Made by a program: the position numbers and the translations under genes
Assembly (NCBI RefSeq): GCF_017353415.1
Contig: NZ_JAFMPX010000001.1
Span: 62,001 to 126,000 of the forward strand
Direction of reading: 5' to 3'
DNA length: 64,000 nt
From: Arthrobacter sp. E3
GTDB taxonomy: Bacteria; Actinomycetota; Actinomycetes; Actinomycetales; Micrococcaceae
In this document: positions 44,612-53,549 of the stretch, one piece after another
How the letters are laid out: each line of letters starts with the position of its first letter
Position numbering within the stretch: the first letter of the stretch is position 1
Notes under the pieces: model-generated
Database searches by the model: none
Told to the model about the DNA's origin: nothing
Seen by the model: only the letters and a program-made list of their open reading frames with translations

Positions 44612-45675
44612 GATTCCTCCCATTGAAGTTTGTCCACGGCATCCAGAATCCTGTCGACGCCCGGCAAATAGTGCTGTTCCAGCTTCGGGGCTGGGTAGGG
44701 AATGTCGAACCCCGTCACCCGCAGCACCGGTGCGGCCAGCGAGTGGAAGCAGCGTTCCTGGATGCGCGCGGCAATCTCGGAGGCCATCGAAGCGAATCCC
44801 GGCGCCTCCGCAATGACCACCACCCGCCCGGTGGATCTGACGGCGGCACAAATGGTGTCGTCGTCGAACGGGACAAGGGACCTGACATCGAGAACCTGCA
44901 GTGACCGGCCCTCGGTGGCGGCAGTTTCTGCGGCTGCGAGCGCGGGCGCCACGGACGGGCCATAGGCGATGAGAGTTGCATCGGTACCTTCACGGATGAC
45001 GGCAGCGTGCCCAATGCTGGACGGTGCGGTGGTGGCTCCGCCGCGCTCCGAAGCAGGGGTGTACCTGGCGCGCAGTGCGTCGAGGTCCACTGTGCCTTTG
45101 GAGAAGTACAGTTTCTTCGGTTCCATGAACACCACCGGGTCTGGGCTGGCTATGGCGTCGCGGAGCAGTATGTAGGCGTCTTCAACACTCGACGGCGTGA
45201 GGACCGTCAGTCCCGGAGTGTGGACGTAGTAGCCTTCCGAGGAATCGCAGTGGTGCTCCACCCCGCCAATGCCTCCTGCGTAGGGGATGCGGATGACCAG
45301 TGGCAGACGGATGTTTCCCCGCGTGCGGTTGCCCATCTTGGCCACGTGGCTGACGATTTGTTCGAACCCCGGGAAGGCGAAGGCATCGAACTGCAACTCC
45401 ACCACCGGGCGCATGCCGTTAATCGCCATGCCGGTGGCCATGCCTACAATGCCTGATTCGGCCAGCGGCGTGTCAAAGCAGCGTTCCTCGCCGAACCTTG
45501 CACGCAGTCCGTCCGTCACGCGGAACACCCCGCCGAGCGTTCCCACATCTTCGCCAAAGACAATCACCGAGGCATCGGCGACCATGGCATCGTTCAGAGC
45601 CAGAGTGAGTGCCTTGGCGAAGGTCAGCTGCTGGACTCCGGCCAGCTCGGCTTGGTTCACCGCCGTGACAGTCAT
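44608..45675 (-). CDS. bkdB: Branched-chain 2-oxoacid dehydrogenase E1 beta subunit
   Basis: This 355-residue subunit has FGEDVGTLGGVFRVTDGL near residue 42, FDTPLAESGIVGMATGMA near 68, PYAGGIGGVEHHCDS near 150 and the C-terminal transketolase domain with VLDVRSLVPFDD. GEDVG...GVFRVTDGL and EHHCDS are characteristic of BkdB rather than PdhB. It forms the E1 heterotetramer with the alpha subunit, and the ATG overlaps the alpha stop (ATGA). Confidence 0.9.
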   Translation of the reverse strand: MTVTAVNQAELAGVQQLTFAKALTLALNDAMVADASVIVFGEDVGTLGGVFRVTDGLRARFGEERCFDTPLAESGIVGMATGMAINGMRPVVELQFDAFAFPGFEQIVSHVAKMGNRTRGNIRLPLVIRIPYAGGIGGVEHHCDSSEGYYVHTPGLTVLTPSSVEDAYILLRDAIASPDPVVFMEPKKLYFSKGTVDLDALRARYTPASERGGATTAPSSIGHAAVIREGTDATLIAYGPSVAPALAAAETAATEGRSLQVLDVRSLVPFDDDTICAAVRSTGRVVVIAEAPGFASMASEIAARIQERCFHSLAAPVLRVTGFDIPYPAPKLEQHYLPGVDRILDAVDKLQWEES

Positions 45676-46835
45676 GACGCCCCTCCTTGCTGCGCCGCGG
45701 CAAGTTCGGCGGCCAACATATTGCTTTGTTCGCGTAGCTGGGAGGTGGGCTTGCTGTAAACGTATCTGAACATGTCCAGCGGATCAGGATTGCTCTTCGT
45801 GTTCATCCCGTCGCGGAGTGTCTTGGCCACGGCATCGGCAGCATCGGCGAAACGTTCGGCATCGGCGGAACCCAGGTGTCCGGCGTCGTGCAGGTATTTC
45901 TTCAGGCGCAGCAGGGGGTCCTTGGGTAGCCATTGCGCCACTTCCTCCGAGGAGCGGTAGCGCGTGGCGTCGTCGGCGTTGGTGTGTGATTCCATCCGGT
46001 ACGTGTGCGCCTCGATGAGCGCGGGGCCGCCGCCGTTGCGCGCCCGCTCCACGGCACTGCCCACCACCGCGAGCAGCGCGGCCAGGTCGTTGCCGTCCAC
46101 GCGCTCCCCCGGCATGCCGTAGCCAATCGCCTTGTGTGCCAGCGACGGTGCCACGGACTGGTGGATGAGGGGAACCGAGATGGCGTATTGGTTGTTTTGG
46201 ATCAGGAAGACGACCGGCACATGGAACACTGCAGCGAAGTTCAACGCAACGTGGAAGTCGCCCTCGCTTGTGGCACCGTCGCCGCACAGCGCCAGCACCA
46301 CGGTGTCCTCGCCGCGCAGCTTGGCCGCGTGCGCCACACCAACCGCGTGCGGCAGCTGCGTGGCCAGCGAAGTGGTGGGCAGGGCCGTGTTGTATTCGTA
46401 GGGGTCGAAGCCGCTGTGCCAGTCTCCGCGCAGGGATTCAAAGGCCTCCATGGGCTTGACGCCACGGCCCATGACGGCCACGGTGTCCCGGTACGTGCCG
46501 AACAGCCAGTCGTTGCGGCGCAAAGTCATGTAGGCCGCCACTTGGCAGGCTTCCTGCCCGAACGACGACGGATACACCGCCATCCGCCCCTGCCGCACCA
46601 AAGCACCGGCCTGTTCATTGATCCGCCGGCCCAGCACCAGCTGGCCGTACCCTTCCAGCAGGGTTGCGGCGTTCGGCAGAGGGTAATCTTGCTTGTACTT
46701 TCCGACCGTATGGGCAGTGCCGTCCGTGGTGATCAGCTGAACGGGCGCGGCGGAAGGCAGCAGGTACTCGCCCTGGCGCCCGGCCAACAGTGCAGCATTT
46801 CCCGGGTGGTCCAGGAATTCCGGATGGTTCGTCAT
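45672..46835 (-). CDS. bkdA: Branched-chain 2-oxoacid dehydrogenase E1 alpha subunit
   Basis: This 387-residue subunit has the thiamine-diphosphate motif GDGATSEGDFHVALNFA...NNQYA near residue 180 and RMESHTNADDATRYRS near 280, where pyruvate enzymes have a different loop. GRMAVYPSSFGQEACQV near residue 85 matches BkdA. The enzyme oxidatively decarboxylates keto acids of valine, leucine and isoleucine, supplying branched acyl-CoA for the anteiso/iso lipids common in these bacteria. It opens the bkdABC operon, divergent from an Lrp-type regulator. Confidence 0.9.
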   Translation of the reverse strand: MTNHPEFLDHPGNAALLAGRQGEYLLPSAAPVQLITTDGTAHTVGKYKQDYPLPNAATLLEGYGQLVLGRRINEQAGALVRQGRMAVYPSSFGQEACQVAAYMTLRRNDWLFGTYRDTVAVMGRGVKPMEAFESLRGDWHSGFDPYEYNTALPTTSLATQLPHAVGVAHAAKLRGEDTVVLALCGDGATSEGDFHVALNFAAVFHVPVVFLIQNNQYAISVPLIHQSVAPSLAHKAIGYGMPGERVDGNDLAALLAVVGSAVERARNGGGPALIEAHTYRMESHTNADDATRYRSSEEVAQWLPKDPLLRLKKYLHDAGHLGSADAERFADAADAVAKTLRDGMNTKSNPDPLDMFRYVYSKPTSQLREQSNMLAAELAAAQQGGAS

Positions 46836-46914
46836 TGAACACTCATTCCTTCCAACGGGCGGCAGGACGGCCAGAAGTGAAACAGGCCCACCGATTCCTT
46901 ACAGCAACAAAGAT

Positions 46915-46950
46915 GTTCCGCTAACCTCAGTATGTGTTTTCTTGCGGAAC
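46915..46950. promoter_or_regulatory. Inverted repeat in the bkd / lrp-like intergenic region
   Basis: GTTCCGC (46915-46921) and GCGGAAC (46944-46950) are exact complements separated by 22 bases, about 80 bases upstream of the bkdA start and 150 upstream of the regulator start. Divergent Lrp/AsnC regulators often bind such spaced repeats. The assignment is inferred. Confidence 0.45.
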
Positions 46951-47100
46951 GTCGCCATAACTCTAGAAAAGTCTGGAATTTTGCGTCGATTCTCCATACT
47001 CTGGAAGACACAACCACGACCGTAGGCGCGTTGGCCGCCCAAGTTGTTCCCGGCGTCGGGCCTTCCCGGCCTCCGTCATCCCGGCATGTGAAGGAGCATC

Positions 47101-47553
47101 ATGGAGGAGCACCTTCCCGAGCCGCTGGACGAGGTGGACAGGCGGATCATTGCCGAGCTCACCCGTGATGGCCGGATGTCTGTCAGCGTCGTGGCCGAGA
47201 ACGTGCACATCTCCCGCGCTCACGCGTACGCCCGGATTTCCAAACTCACCTCCAGCGGCGTGCTGACGAAGTTCACGGCGCTGGTGGATCCGGTGAAGGC
47301 GGGGCTGAAATCCTCCGCCTATGTGACGCTGAAGGTCAGCCAGCACTCGTGGCGGGAACTGCGTGAGGAATTGCGGGCCATCCCCGAGGTGGCCCACATT
47401 GCGCTGGTCGGTGGCGACTTTGACGTGATTTTGCTGGTGCGGGCCGAGGACAACCAGGGACTGCGCCGGGTGGTCTTCGACCAGCTCCAATCCATGGCCG
47501 GGGTGCTGGACACGCAGACATTTTTGATCTTTGAGGACGTGGATAACCGCTAG
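47101..47553 (+). CDS. bkdR: Lrp/AsnC-family regulator, probable bkd regulator
   Basis: This 150-residue protein has an N-terminal helix-turn-helix (about 10-60; ELTRDGRMSVSVVAENVHISRAHAYARI is split between helix and turn) and a C-terminal RAM effector domain with GGDFDVILLVRAEDN near residue 100. AAGGAG precedes the ATG by 4 bases. It is divergent from bkdABC, the usual arrangement for an Lrp-type activator that senses branched-chain amino or keto acids. The effector is inferred from context. Confidence 0.87.
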   Translation: MEEHLPEPLDEVDRRIIAELTRDGRMSVSVVAENVHISRAHAYARISKLTSSGVLTKFTALVDPVKAGLKSSAYVTLKVSQHSWRELREELRAIPEVAHIALVGGDFDVILLVRAEDNQGLRRVVFDQLQSMAGVLDTQTFLIFEDVDNR

Positions 47554-47644
47554 CCGGCCGCCCGCTGGTCCGCCCGCTCCCCGGCGGCGTAACCCTGTTG
47601 GAACTGCCCTGTTGAAACCGTTGTGCCGGAACTACGCTGAATCC

Positions 47645-48418
47645 ATGAACACTGCAGCCAAGGCAACTGAACTTCTCCGCCTCCACCATGCCCCGGACAT
47701 CCTTCAGCTGGCGAATGTGTGGGATGCGATCAGCGCCAAGGTGGTCGCCGAGCTTCCCGGCACCACGGCACTGGCCACGGCCAGCCATTCCATTGCGGCA
47801 GCCTATGGATACGAGGACGGCGAGCACATCCCTGCCGCCACCATGATTGAGGCGGTTGGCCGGATCGCCGCAGCAACGGTTTTACCGGTCACAGCTGATC
47901 TGGAACGCGGTTATGGAAGCCCGGGCGAGACCATCCGCAAGGCGGTCGGGGTCGGGATTGTCGGCGCCAACATCGAGGATCAGATGCTGCCATTCCCCGA
48001 AGCCGTTGCCCGCATGAAATTGGCTGCGGACGCCGGAGCTGCAGAGGGGATTGACTTTGTACTCAACGCGCGCACCGATGCTTTCCTGCGCGGAGCGGGC
48101 CGCGAGCCGCGCGAGATTCTTGAGGCCGCCGTCGAACGTGGCCGTGCGTATCTGGAGGTGGGGGCAGCCTGCATCTTTGTCCCGGGCAAGCTGGATGAGT
48201 CAACGGTGACGGCCCTCGTGGCAGGCATTGGGCGCGGACTGGTCAGCGTCATGGGCGTGCCGGGGTCCTTGGCTCCGGCGAAGCTTCAGGAATTGGGCGT
48301 AGCGCGCATTTCCTACGGGCCGTGGATGCAACGGGTTGCCTTGACCGCCATGGCCGACGCCGCCACGGCGCTCATGAAAAACGGCGCCCTGCCAGAAGGC
48401 ACCCGCATGCTGAACTGA
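47645..48418 (+). CDS. Isocitrate lyase/PEP mutase superfamily protein
   Basis: This 257-residue TIM-barrel protein has VWDAISAKVVAE near residue 25, TADLERGYGSPGETI near 82 (metal-binding Asp), VGANIEDQMLPF near 110 and FVLNARTDAFLRG near 143. These are shared by PEP mutases, 2-methylisocitrate lyase relatives and oxaloacetate decarboxylase-like enzymes. The typical PrpB catalytic loop with KKCGH is not seen, so the substrate is unknown. The ATG at 47645 is chosen because the residues before it are not family-like. Confidence 0.82.
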   Translation: MNTAAKATELLRLHHAPDILQLANVWDAISAKVVAELPGTTALATASHSIAAAYGYEDGEHIPAATMIEAVGRIAAATVLPVTADLERGYGSPGETIRKAVGVGIVGANIEDQMLPFPEAVARMKLAADAGAAEGIDFVLNARTDAFLRGAGREPREILEAAVERGRAYLEVGAACIFVPGKLDESTVTALVAGIGRGLVSVMGVPGSLAPAKLQELGVARISYGPWMQRVALTAMADAATALMKNGALPEGTRMLN

Positions 48419-48463
48419 TTGCTGGCTGTTTCTGCCCCTGTGGGCGGCGACGGAACTGAACCG

Positions 48464-48937
48464 CTACAGATCAGAGACAAGGATGTTGTCCGCGATCTTG
48501 ATCCAGCCACTTGATTCCAGCGTTCCGGAGTCAAATCCATCCGCGACCAACTTCGTGGGCACCGCACCCTCGTGTCCCCAAACCATGATGATCTCACCAT
48601 TGTTGTTTCCACCATTGCACCCGGTAATCCAACCGTCGTTGCCTCCCACAGGAACCACTGCCAGGCAGGCCTTTGTCGAGTCATCGCTTTCAGTTACGAA
48701 GTACTGCACGCCTTCATGGGTGACGAGAAGGCGCGTAGTTTCAACGTTCACATCCTCTGGCAATCTGACCATGGCCGGCAGCGTGTCCTCAGCCGTGGCG
48801 GGGCGGTCCAACGCCTTGAGCTCAACCTGTCCGGAGGGTGCCGTCTGTTCTGCGGGCCCGGTCTGTCCCGAACAGCCGCCCAGTAGAAGAACTGCGACGC
48901 CCGCCGCGGCAACAACTGGAAGTGATAAACGTTTCAT
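48464..48937 (-). CDS. Small hypothetical lipoprotein
   Basis: This 157-residue protein has a signal peptide with lipobox LLGGC (Cys near residue 22) and then a Thr/Glu/Pro-rich stretch. A compact domain with two cysteines (TKACLAVVP and ITGCNGG), likely a disulfide, follows. The family is not recognised. The ATG at 48937 has GGGAG just upstream; the longer frame to 49156 overlaps other features and is unlikely. It converges with the PEP-mutase-family gene. Confidence 0.75.
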   Translation of the reverse strand: MKRLSLPVVAAAGVAVLLLGGCSGQTGPAEQTAPSGQVELKALDRPATAEDTLPAMVRLPEDVNVETTRLLVTHEGVQYFVTESDDSTKACLAVVPVGGNDGWITGCNGGNNNGEIIMVWGHEGAVPTKLVADGFDSGTLESSGWIKIADNILVSDL

Positions 48938-49060
48938 TGCTCTCCCTCGAGTATCGATTTCAATCGAGGCTACCGCACTCACAAAAGACGAGGCCACCCT
49001 CGGCGAATGCCGCCCGTCAGACCACCAATGAATCTGGCCGGCTAGCCAGGCTCCATTCAA

Positions 49061-49602
49061 GTGGTGGCTCTGGTGAATCCTCTCGGCACTCTCGGCCGGG
49101 CCGCTGCGGCACTCATCCTTGTTCGTGTCACGGAAGGCCAGCCGGACGTCAGGCACTTTTGGGCGAACGTCACCAGCCTTCGTATCGGGCTGCTGTGGTG
49201 GGGCATAGCCCGGCTTGGTATTCCCGCACTACTGCTGATCGGCGTGCTGTTTCTGCCAAGCACACTGGACTCGTTCACGAGCGAGAGCTTGGCCGGAGCC
49301 CTGAGGCTCTATCAAGTCCAACTCCTCGGGATCGTCTTCTTGGGCGGCGGTCTTGAAGAAATGGGCTGGCGTGGATTCGCCATGGCAGCGGCAGCGCTCT
49401 TGCTGCGATTTTGGCTCACGCCTCTGTCAACGGCGCCCTGGGGATCCTGATAGTAGCGTTCCCCGGCTCCTTGGTCGAGACCACCAACTGGTGGGGGCTC
49501 GGCATCATATTGGCCGCGGCGGCCGTTGCTTTGGTGACGCGAGGCCAACTGGGGATGGCAATCGAAAAGAGTGCGGCCATTGCCGGCCTACGGCCCAACT
49601 AA
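49061..49602 (+). pseudogene. CPBP-family membrane protease remnant, internally deleted and frameshifted
   Basis: The first frame (49061-49450) encodes several hydrophobic segments and the CPBP glutamate motif GLEEMGWRGFA. The C-terminal family segment, AAILAHASVNGALGIL, appears immediately afterwards but in a different frame (ending at 49602). Intact CPBP proteins have roughly 70 more residues between these parts, so about 200 bases are missing and the frame is shifted near 49385. The N-terminus also seems short, with no good start. It is probably dead. Confidence 0.7.
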
Positions 49603-49727
49603 CTACCGGCGTGTCGGCAGCTGTTCCCCTTCGCACACCTGAGCACGGCGACTTCAACGATTCCTTGACTGGCTCCTGGCACAGGGGCAAAGTTGAGTTT
49701 AGGAGTTCTATCGGATTGGAGTCCACC

Positions 49728-49960
49728 ATGGATACCACCGCACTGAATGATGCCTACCGTAACTTTCTCACCGCCATAGCCTTGGCCGGATCATCCACCA
49801 GGGCGGTGATCTGCTTTCCCTGGTTGAACTCGCCCGCGGGCGTGGCTGGTTGCTCTGCGGCGTCGCCGAACAACTCGCCGCTGCTGAACTGAACCACTGG
49901 CTGGATCTGCCGCGGCAGATGAACACTTCACGGCACCTACAGGACCATCATCAAAATTGA
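49728..49960 (+). pseudogene. Frameshifted remnant of a small helical protein
   Basis: After a good ribosome-binding site (GGAG, 6 bases before the ATG) the frame encodes MDTTALNDAYRNFLTAIALAG. Coding-like sequence then continues in another frame from about 49790 (GGDLLSLVELARGRGWLLC, then LAAAELNHWLDL) to a TGA at 49958. The two halves look like the ends of a longer DinB or maleylpyruvate-isomerase-like helical protein with its middle lost. That family guess is weak. Nothing else was seen between 49603 and 49727. Confidence 0.45.
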
Positions 49961-49979
49961 TTGAAGGCAGGGGAATTAC

Positions 49980-50333
49980 ATGCGCGCTAAACGCATTACG
50001 GCCAACCTTCGAGTGGCTGACATTGAGGCGGCGAAGAGCTTTTATACCAATTTTCTTGGGCTGAGCACCGAGGAGTTCAACATGGGTTGGGTGGCCCGCT
50101 ACACCTCTCCTGACACTGGGGTCAACGTCCAACTCGTCACTGGCGACGCCACCGCAGCCGAAGACGCAGTGATCTCTGTCCACACGGACGACGTTGAAGC
50201 AGCCTACGAAGAAGCTCAGAGACTCGGCTATGAGATTGTGCTGCCACTAACTACAGAACCATGGGGTGTTCGCAGGTTCTTCGTCCGCGCTCCGGACGGC
50301 AACGTGCTGAACATCGTGTTCCATCGGGATTGA
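49980..50333 (+). CDS. VOC (glyoxalase/bleomycin-resistance) superfamily protein
   Basis: This 117-residue protein has the paired beta-alpha-beta-beta-beta units of the VOC fold: RVADIEAAKSFYTNFLGL near residue 12 and VHTDDVEAAYEEAQRLGYEI near residue 68, ending APDGNVLNIVFH with a metal-binding-type position. Members act on varied small molecules; the substrate is unknown. AGGGG precedes the ATG. Confidence 0.85.
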   Translation: MRAKRITANLRVADIEAAKSFYTNFLGLSTEEFNMGWVARYTSPDTGVNVQLVTGDATAAEDAVISVHTDDVEAAYEEAQRLGYEIVLPLTTEPWGVRRFFVRAPDGNVLNIVFHRD

Positions 50334-50414
50334 AAGACCGCCACTAGCGGCTCCAGAGCACACTTGACAAGGCGGCTGAAATCCTGCGCAGCATTAACCT
50401 GCGACGATTGAACC

Positions 50415-50969
50415 ATGACGTCTCTCCCCGCTGACCAGCCAGTTACTGACCCAGCCGCCATCGCGGCCCAAGAGGCACCCGCGGTGAATCGGCTGGTCTT
50501 CATGGCCGCCGGCCTCGGTGCACTACTCTCGGCCTTGCTGCTTTTGCTTGGTTCAGGGGACCCCGCCACCATCAGCATGCCCGTATTTGTCATGACCCCG
50601 CTAATCCCGGCCACCTGCGCCGCACTTGTATGGCTGCCACTGTCCCTCACGAAGGGGACCGAAGCCCGCCGCCAAAGCATCTCTGCCGCAGGCGTCCTGG
50701 TCGTGGTGGCCGCGATGTTTTTCTTCGTCGAATGGTCCGCACGCTTCGAACTGAGCGTTTACTTCGCACTCATGCTCTTTGCCTGGGGCAGCCGGCTGAA
50801 GCACACACCGCTCAAATGGGCAGCCCTGCCGTATTTGGCCGCAGCCATCATCCTGCGCGTATTCGACTTCCCCGGCGAAACACTCGTCCTCGCCCTTCTC
50901 GGTGCACTGACGATCGCGTGGCCGTTCATCGCCAGCCGCCGCACCGCCGGGGCTGTCACTTCCCCGTAA
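50415..50969 (+). CDS. Hypothetical membrane protein
   Basis: This 184-residue protein has about five or six hydrophobic segments (roughly 28-47, 54-75, 88-105, 110-125, 132-150 and 153-172) and no recognised domain. A short Pro/Ala-rich N-terminal tail precedes them. Its last 14 bases overlap the end of the convergent paaG gene. The function is unknown. Confidence 0.65.
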   Translation: MTSLPADQPVTDPAAIAAQEAPAVNRLVFMAAGLGALLSALLLLLGSGDPATISMPVFVMTPLIPATCAALVWLPLSLTKGTEARRQSISAAGVLVVVAAMFFFVEWSARFELSVYFALMLFAWGSRLKHTPLKWAALPYLAAAIILRVFDFPGETLVLALLGALTIAWPFIASRRTAGAVTSP

Positions 50970-51738
50970 ACGTGGGCTTCCGCTTCGCGGTGAAGGCGGC
51001 GAAGCCTTCCGCGTAGTCGGCCGTGTCCGACAGCGCCACTTGCGCTTCATTTTCAAGCACGACGGCGTCCCACAGTCCCAGCCTCTCCCTGCGGATCCCT
51101 GCCACCAGGGTCTTGCTGGCGTTGAAGGCGAGCGTTGGGCCTGCGGCAGCCTTGGCTGCTGCGGCTCGGGTGAAGCCCAGCAGGTCCTCTGCTGGCATGG
51201 CCCGGCTAAACATCCCGGCAGCCACGGCTTCGGCTCCGCTGATCAAATCGGAGGAGTAAACAAGGTCAAGCGTGCGGTGTGCGCCGAGCGTTTCGGTGAA
51301 CAGCCAGTGCCCGCCGGAATCCAGCGTGGCGCCAAGGTTGCCAAACGGCGAACCAAACTTGGCATTCTCAGCCACGTACACCACGTCCGTGGCGATCAGC
51401 AGCCCCAACCCCACGCCAAGGCAGGCACCTTGCGCTGCGGCAAACGTCGGTGCCGGAAACGCTGCCATCTTTTGTAGCAGCGGCGTCAAGAGCCCTTCAA
51501 GGTAACCGCGCGCATCGTCGTTGGCGCCGTCCACCCCGGCGATGTCGCGGCCCGCGCAAAACGCACGTCCCTCCCCCCTGATGAGCAGCGCCCGGACGCG
51601 GCCCGCGGAGGCGGCGGCAGCAGCGGCGTCGTACGCGGCATCCAGCTCAACCAGCCCAGCCTCGTTGAGCGAGTTCAGCTTTTCCGGGGCGTTCAGCACG
51701 ATCTCGGCAACGCCGTTGTTGCTGGACAACTCAATCAC
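50956..51738 (-). CDS. paaG: PaaG: 1,2-epoxyphenylacetyl-CoA isomerase
   Basis: This 260-residue crotonase-fold protein isomerises the ring epoxide of phenylacetyl-CoA to oxepin-CoA. The oxyanion-hole sequence FCAGRDIAG is near residue 60. Both hydratase glutamates are missing (GLGLLIATD and SPFGNLG at those places), while an aspartate stands in TLDSGGHW, as in PaaG. That separates it from the hydratase at 62964. The GTG start has AAGGAG five bases upstream. It follows paaE by 39 bases. Confidence 0.88.
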   Translation of the reverse strand: MIELSSNNGVAEIVLNAPEKLNSLNEAGLVELDAAYDAAAAAASAGRVRALLIRGEGRAFCAGRDIAGVDGANDDARGYLEGLLTPLLQKMAAFPAPTFAAAQGACLGVGLGLLIATDVVYVAENAKFGSPFGNLGATLDSGGHWLFTETLGAHRTLDLVYSSDLISGAEAVAAGMFSRAMPAEDLLGFTRAAAAKAAAGPTLAFNASKTLVAGIRRERLGLWDAVVLENEAQVALSDTADYAEGFAAFTAKRKPTFTGK

Positions 51739-51777
51739 GGTGACTCCTTGCGGTGGGTGGCTGCGGTTGGTTGGGCC

Positions 51778-52989
51778 CTACCCGTCGTAGTCAACCTTGA
51801 CCTCCGGCGTGGTGGGGTGGGACTGGCACGTGAGGATGTAGCCTGCTTCCAGTTCTTCCGGTTCGAGCGCGTAGTTTTCATCCATGTGGACATCGCCCGC
51901 AACGAGCTTGGCCCGGCACGTGCCGCATACCCCGCCTGCGCAGGCGAACGGCACGTCAGGGCGAACGCGCAGGGCGGCGTTCAGGACGGTTTCGCGGGCG
52001 TGGACGGGGCTGAGAATGTCAGCCCTGAGCCCGTCCAGGGTGAACGTGAGCTTCCATGTTTCCTCGGAGGAATCAATCAGAACGGGACGTCCTCGTTGCC
52101 CTTCCGGATGGTCTGGGCGCCCGGTGGTGAACAGCTCAAAACGGACGTTATCCCTCGGTACGCTGCGGGCTTCCAGCACATCCCGGCACAGTTGGACCAG
52201 TTCGAAGGGGCCGCACAGAAACCATTCGTCGACGTCGTCCGCGTGGATGGCCTTGCCCAGCAGCACCTCCAGCTTCTCCGCATCCAGCCGCCCGCTGAGC
52301 AGCGGGGAAATGCGTTGTTCGCGGGAGAGCACGTGGTGAAGGGCGAAGCGTTGCGGGTATCTGTCCTTGAGATCGGCCAGCTCCTCCAGGAACATCACGT
52401 CCATGGCGGCCTTGTTGGCATAGACCAGATCGAGGCGGGTGTCTGCATTTCCGGCCAGGAGCGACTTGGCCAGCGCCATGACGGGCGTGATGCCGGAGCC
52501 CGCGGCGATGGCCACATACGTTCCGGCCTGGCGGGCAAGCTCTTCAGGGTGGTTCATGCTATTGAGCACGTTCAGCGCAGGGTCCGGCGGGGGCGCGTCT
52601 CCGGAATGCCGGGAGATGAACGCGCCCTGCGGGCTCATGACTTCCATGACTGCCCCGGCGGCCAGCTCCGCATTGGCCCAGGTAGAAAATTCGCCGCCGA
52701 TGTCCCGCTTGATGGCGACCTTCAACTCTGAGCTGCCGCCGGGGAACTGCACGGGCACGGCGCATAGTGAGTAGCTGCGGCGTAGTTCTCGGAGCACCCC
52801 GTCGGGATCCGGCATCTTCAGGCGCAGCGCCACGTACTGCCCGGGAAGGTAGTCGTAGAAGCCGGCCAGCCGGGCGGGCACGGCGAAGGTGACCTCGATG
52901 GCGTCCTCCGTCAGCCGCCGCACATCGGATACGGTGAGCTTGTGGAACGACACCCTGCGCCGGGCCGCGGCATTGATGGGGACGCTCAT
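51778..52989 (-). CDS. paaE: PaaE: phenylacetyl-CoA epoxidase reductase subunit
   Basis: This 403-residue reductase passes electrons from NADPH through FAD and a 2Fe-2S centre to PaaA. The FAD domain has RRSYSLCAVP near residue 80, the nucleotide domain AAGSGITPVMALAKSLL near 170, and the C-terminal plant-type ferredoxin domain CAGGVCGTC near 350 plus TCQSHP. The ATG overlaps the paaD stop by one base (TGATG). The longer frame to 53247 lies within paaD and is rejected. Confidence 0.95.
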   Translation of the reverse strand: MSVPINAAARRRVSFHKLTVSDVRRLTEDAIEVTFAVPARLAGFYDYLPGQYVALRLKMPDPDGVLRELRRSYSLCAVPVQFPGGSSELKVAIKRDIGGEFSTWANAELAAGAVMEVMSPQGAFISRHSGDAPPPDPALNVLNSMNHPEELARQAGTYVAIAAGSGITPVMALAKSLLAGNADTRLDLVYANKAAMDVMFLEELADLKDRYPQRFALHHVLSREQRISPLLSGRLDAEKLEVLLGKAIHADDVDEWFLCGPFELVQLCRDVLEARSVPRDNVRFELFTTGRPDHPEGQRGRPVLIDSSEETWKLTFTLDGLRADILSPVHARETVLNAALRVRPDVPFACAGGVCGTCRAKLVAGDVHMDENYALEPEELEAGYILTCQSHPTTPEVKVDYDG

Positions 52990-53549
52990 CAGAGCACCTT
53001 GAAGTAGTCGAACGGTTCCTTGCAGTCCCCGCACACATAGAGCGCCTTGCAGGACGTGGAACCGAACCGGGAAAGTTCCCGCGTGTTCAGCGACTGGCAC
53101 TGCGGACATTTCACCTGCATGGCCAGCCGGACCGGGCCGCTGTGCCCACCCGCTGGAGAATTCCCACTGGGCGGGGCAATGCCGAACGCTTCCAGCTTGG
53201 CCCGGCCCTCTGCACTCATCCAGTCGGTGGTCCAGGCAGGGGCCCACACCGTCACCACTTCAACTTGCGGCAGGCCAGCCCTCTCGAAGGCCGCGCGCAC
53301 GTCGGTGCGGATGGTGTCCATGGCAGGGCAGCCCGAGTACGTCGGTGTGATGGTCACCCGGACCACCGGTTCGCTGCCATCCTTTGCCGGGCTGATCTCA
53401 GCCGGGCTGATCTCGACCGCGCGCAGGATGCCGAGGTCTGCGATGGTTAGGACGGGCAGTTCGGGGTCGCAAACAGATGCGGCAATATCCCAAGCTTCCT
53501 GCTCCGAGATTTCGGTTCTGGCCCTGTTCGTTTCAGCCACGGCGCTCAC
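52989..53549 (-). CDS. paaD: PaaD: phenylacetyl-CoA epoxidase maturation protein
   Basis: This 186-residue protein has a MIP18-like domain (SVCDPELPVLTIADLGIL near residue 26, YSGCPAMDTI near 88) and a C-terminal zinc ribbon with CPQC and CGDC. PaaD is thought to help assemble or repair metal centres of the epoxidase complex. A 15-base tandem duplication (53387-53416) doubles EISPA in a loop. Its start overlaps the paaC stop and its stop overlaps the paaE start. Confidence 0.93.
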   Translation of the reverse strand: MSAVAETNRARTEISEQEAWDIAASVCDPELPVLTIADLGILRAVEISPAEISPAKDGSEPVVRVTITPTYSGCPAMDTIRTDVRAAFERAGLPQVEVVTVWAPAWTTDWMSAEGRAKLEAFGIAPPSGNSPAGGHSGPVRLAMQVKCPQCQSLNTRELSRFGSTSCKALYVCGDCKEPFDYFKVL

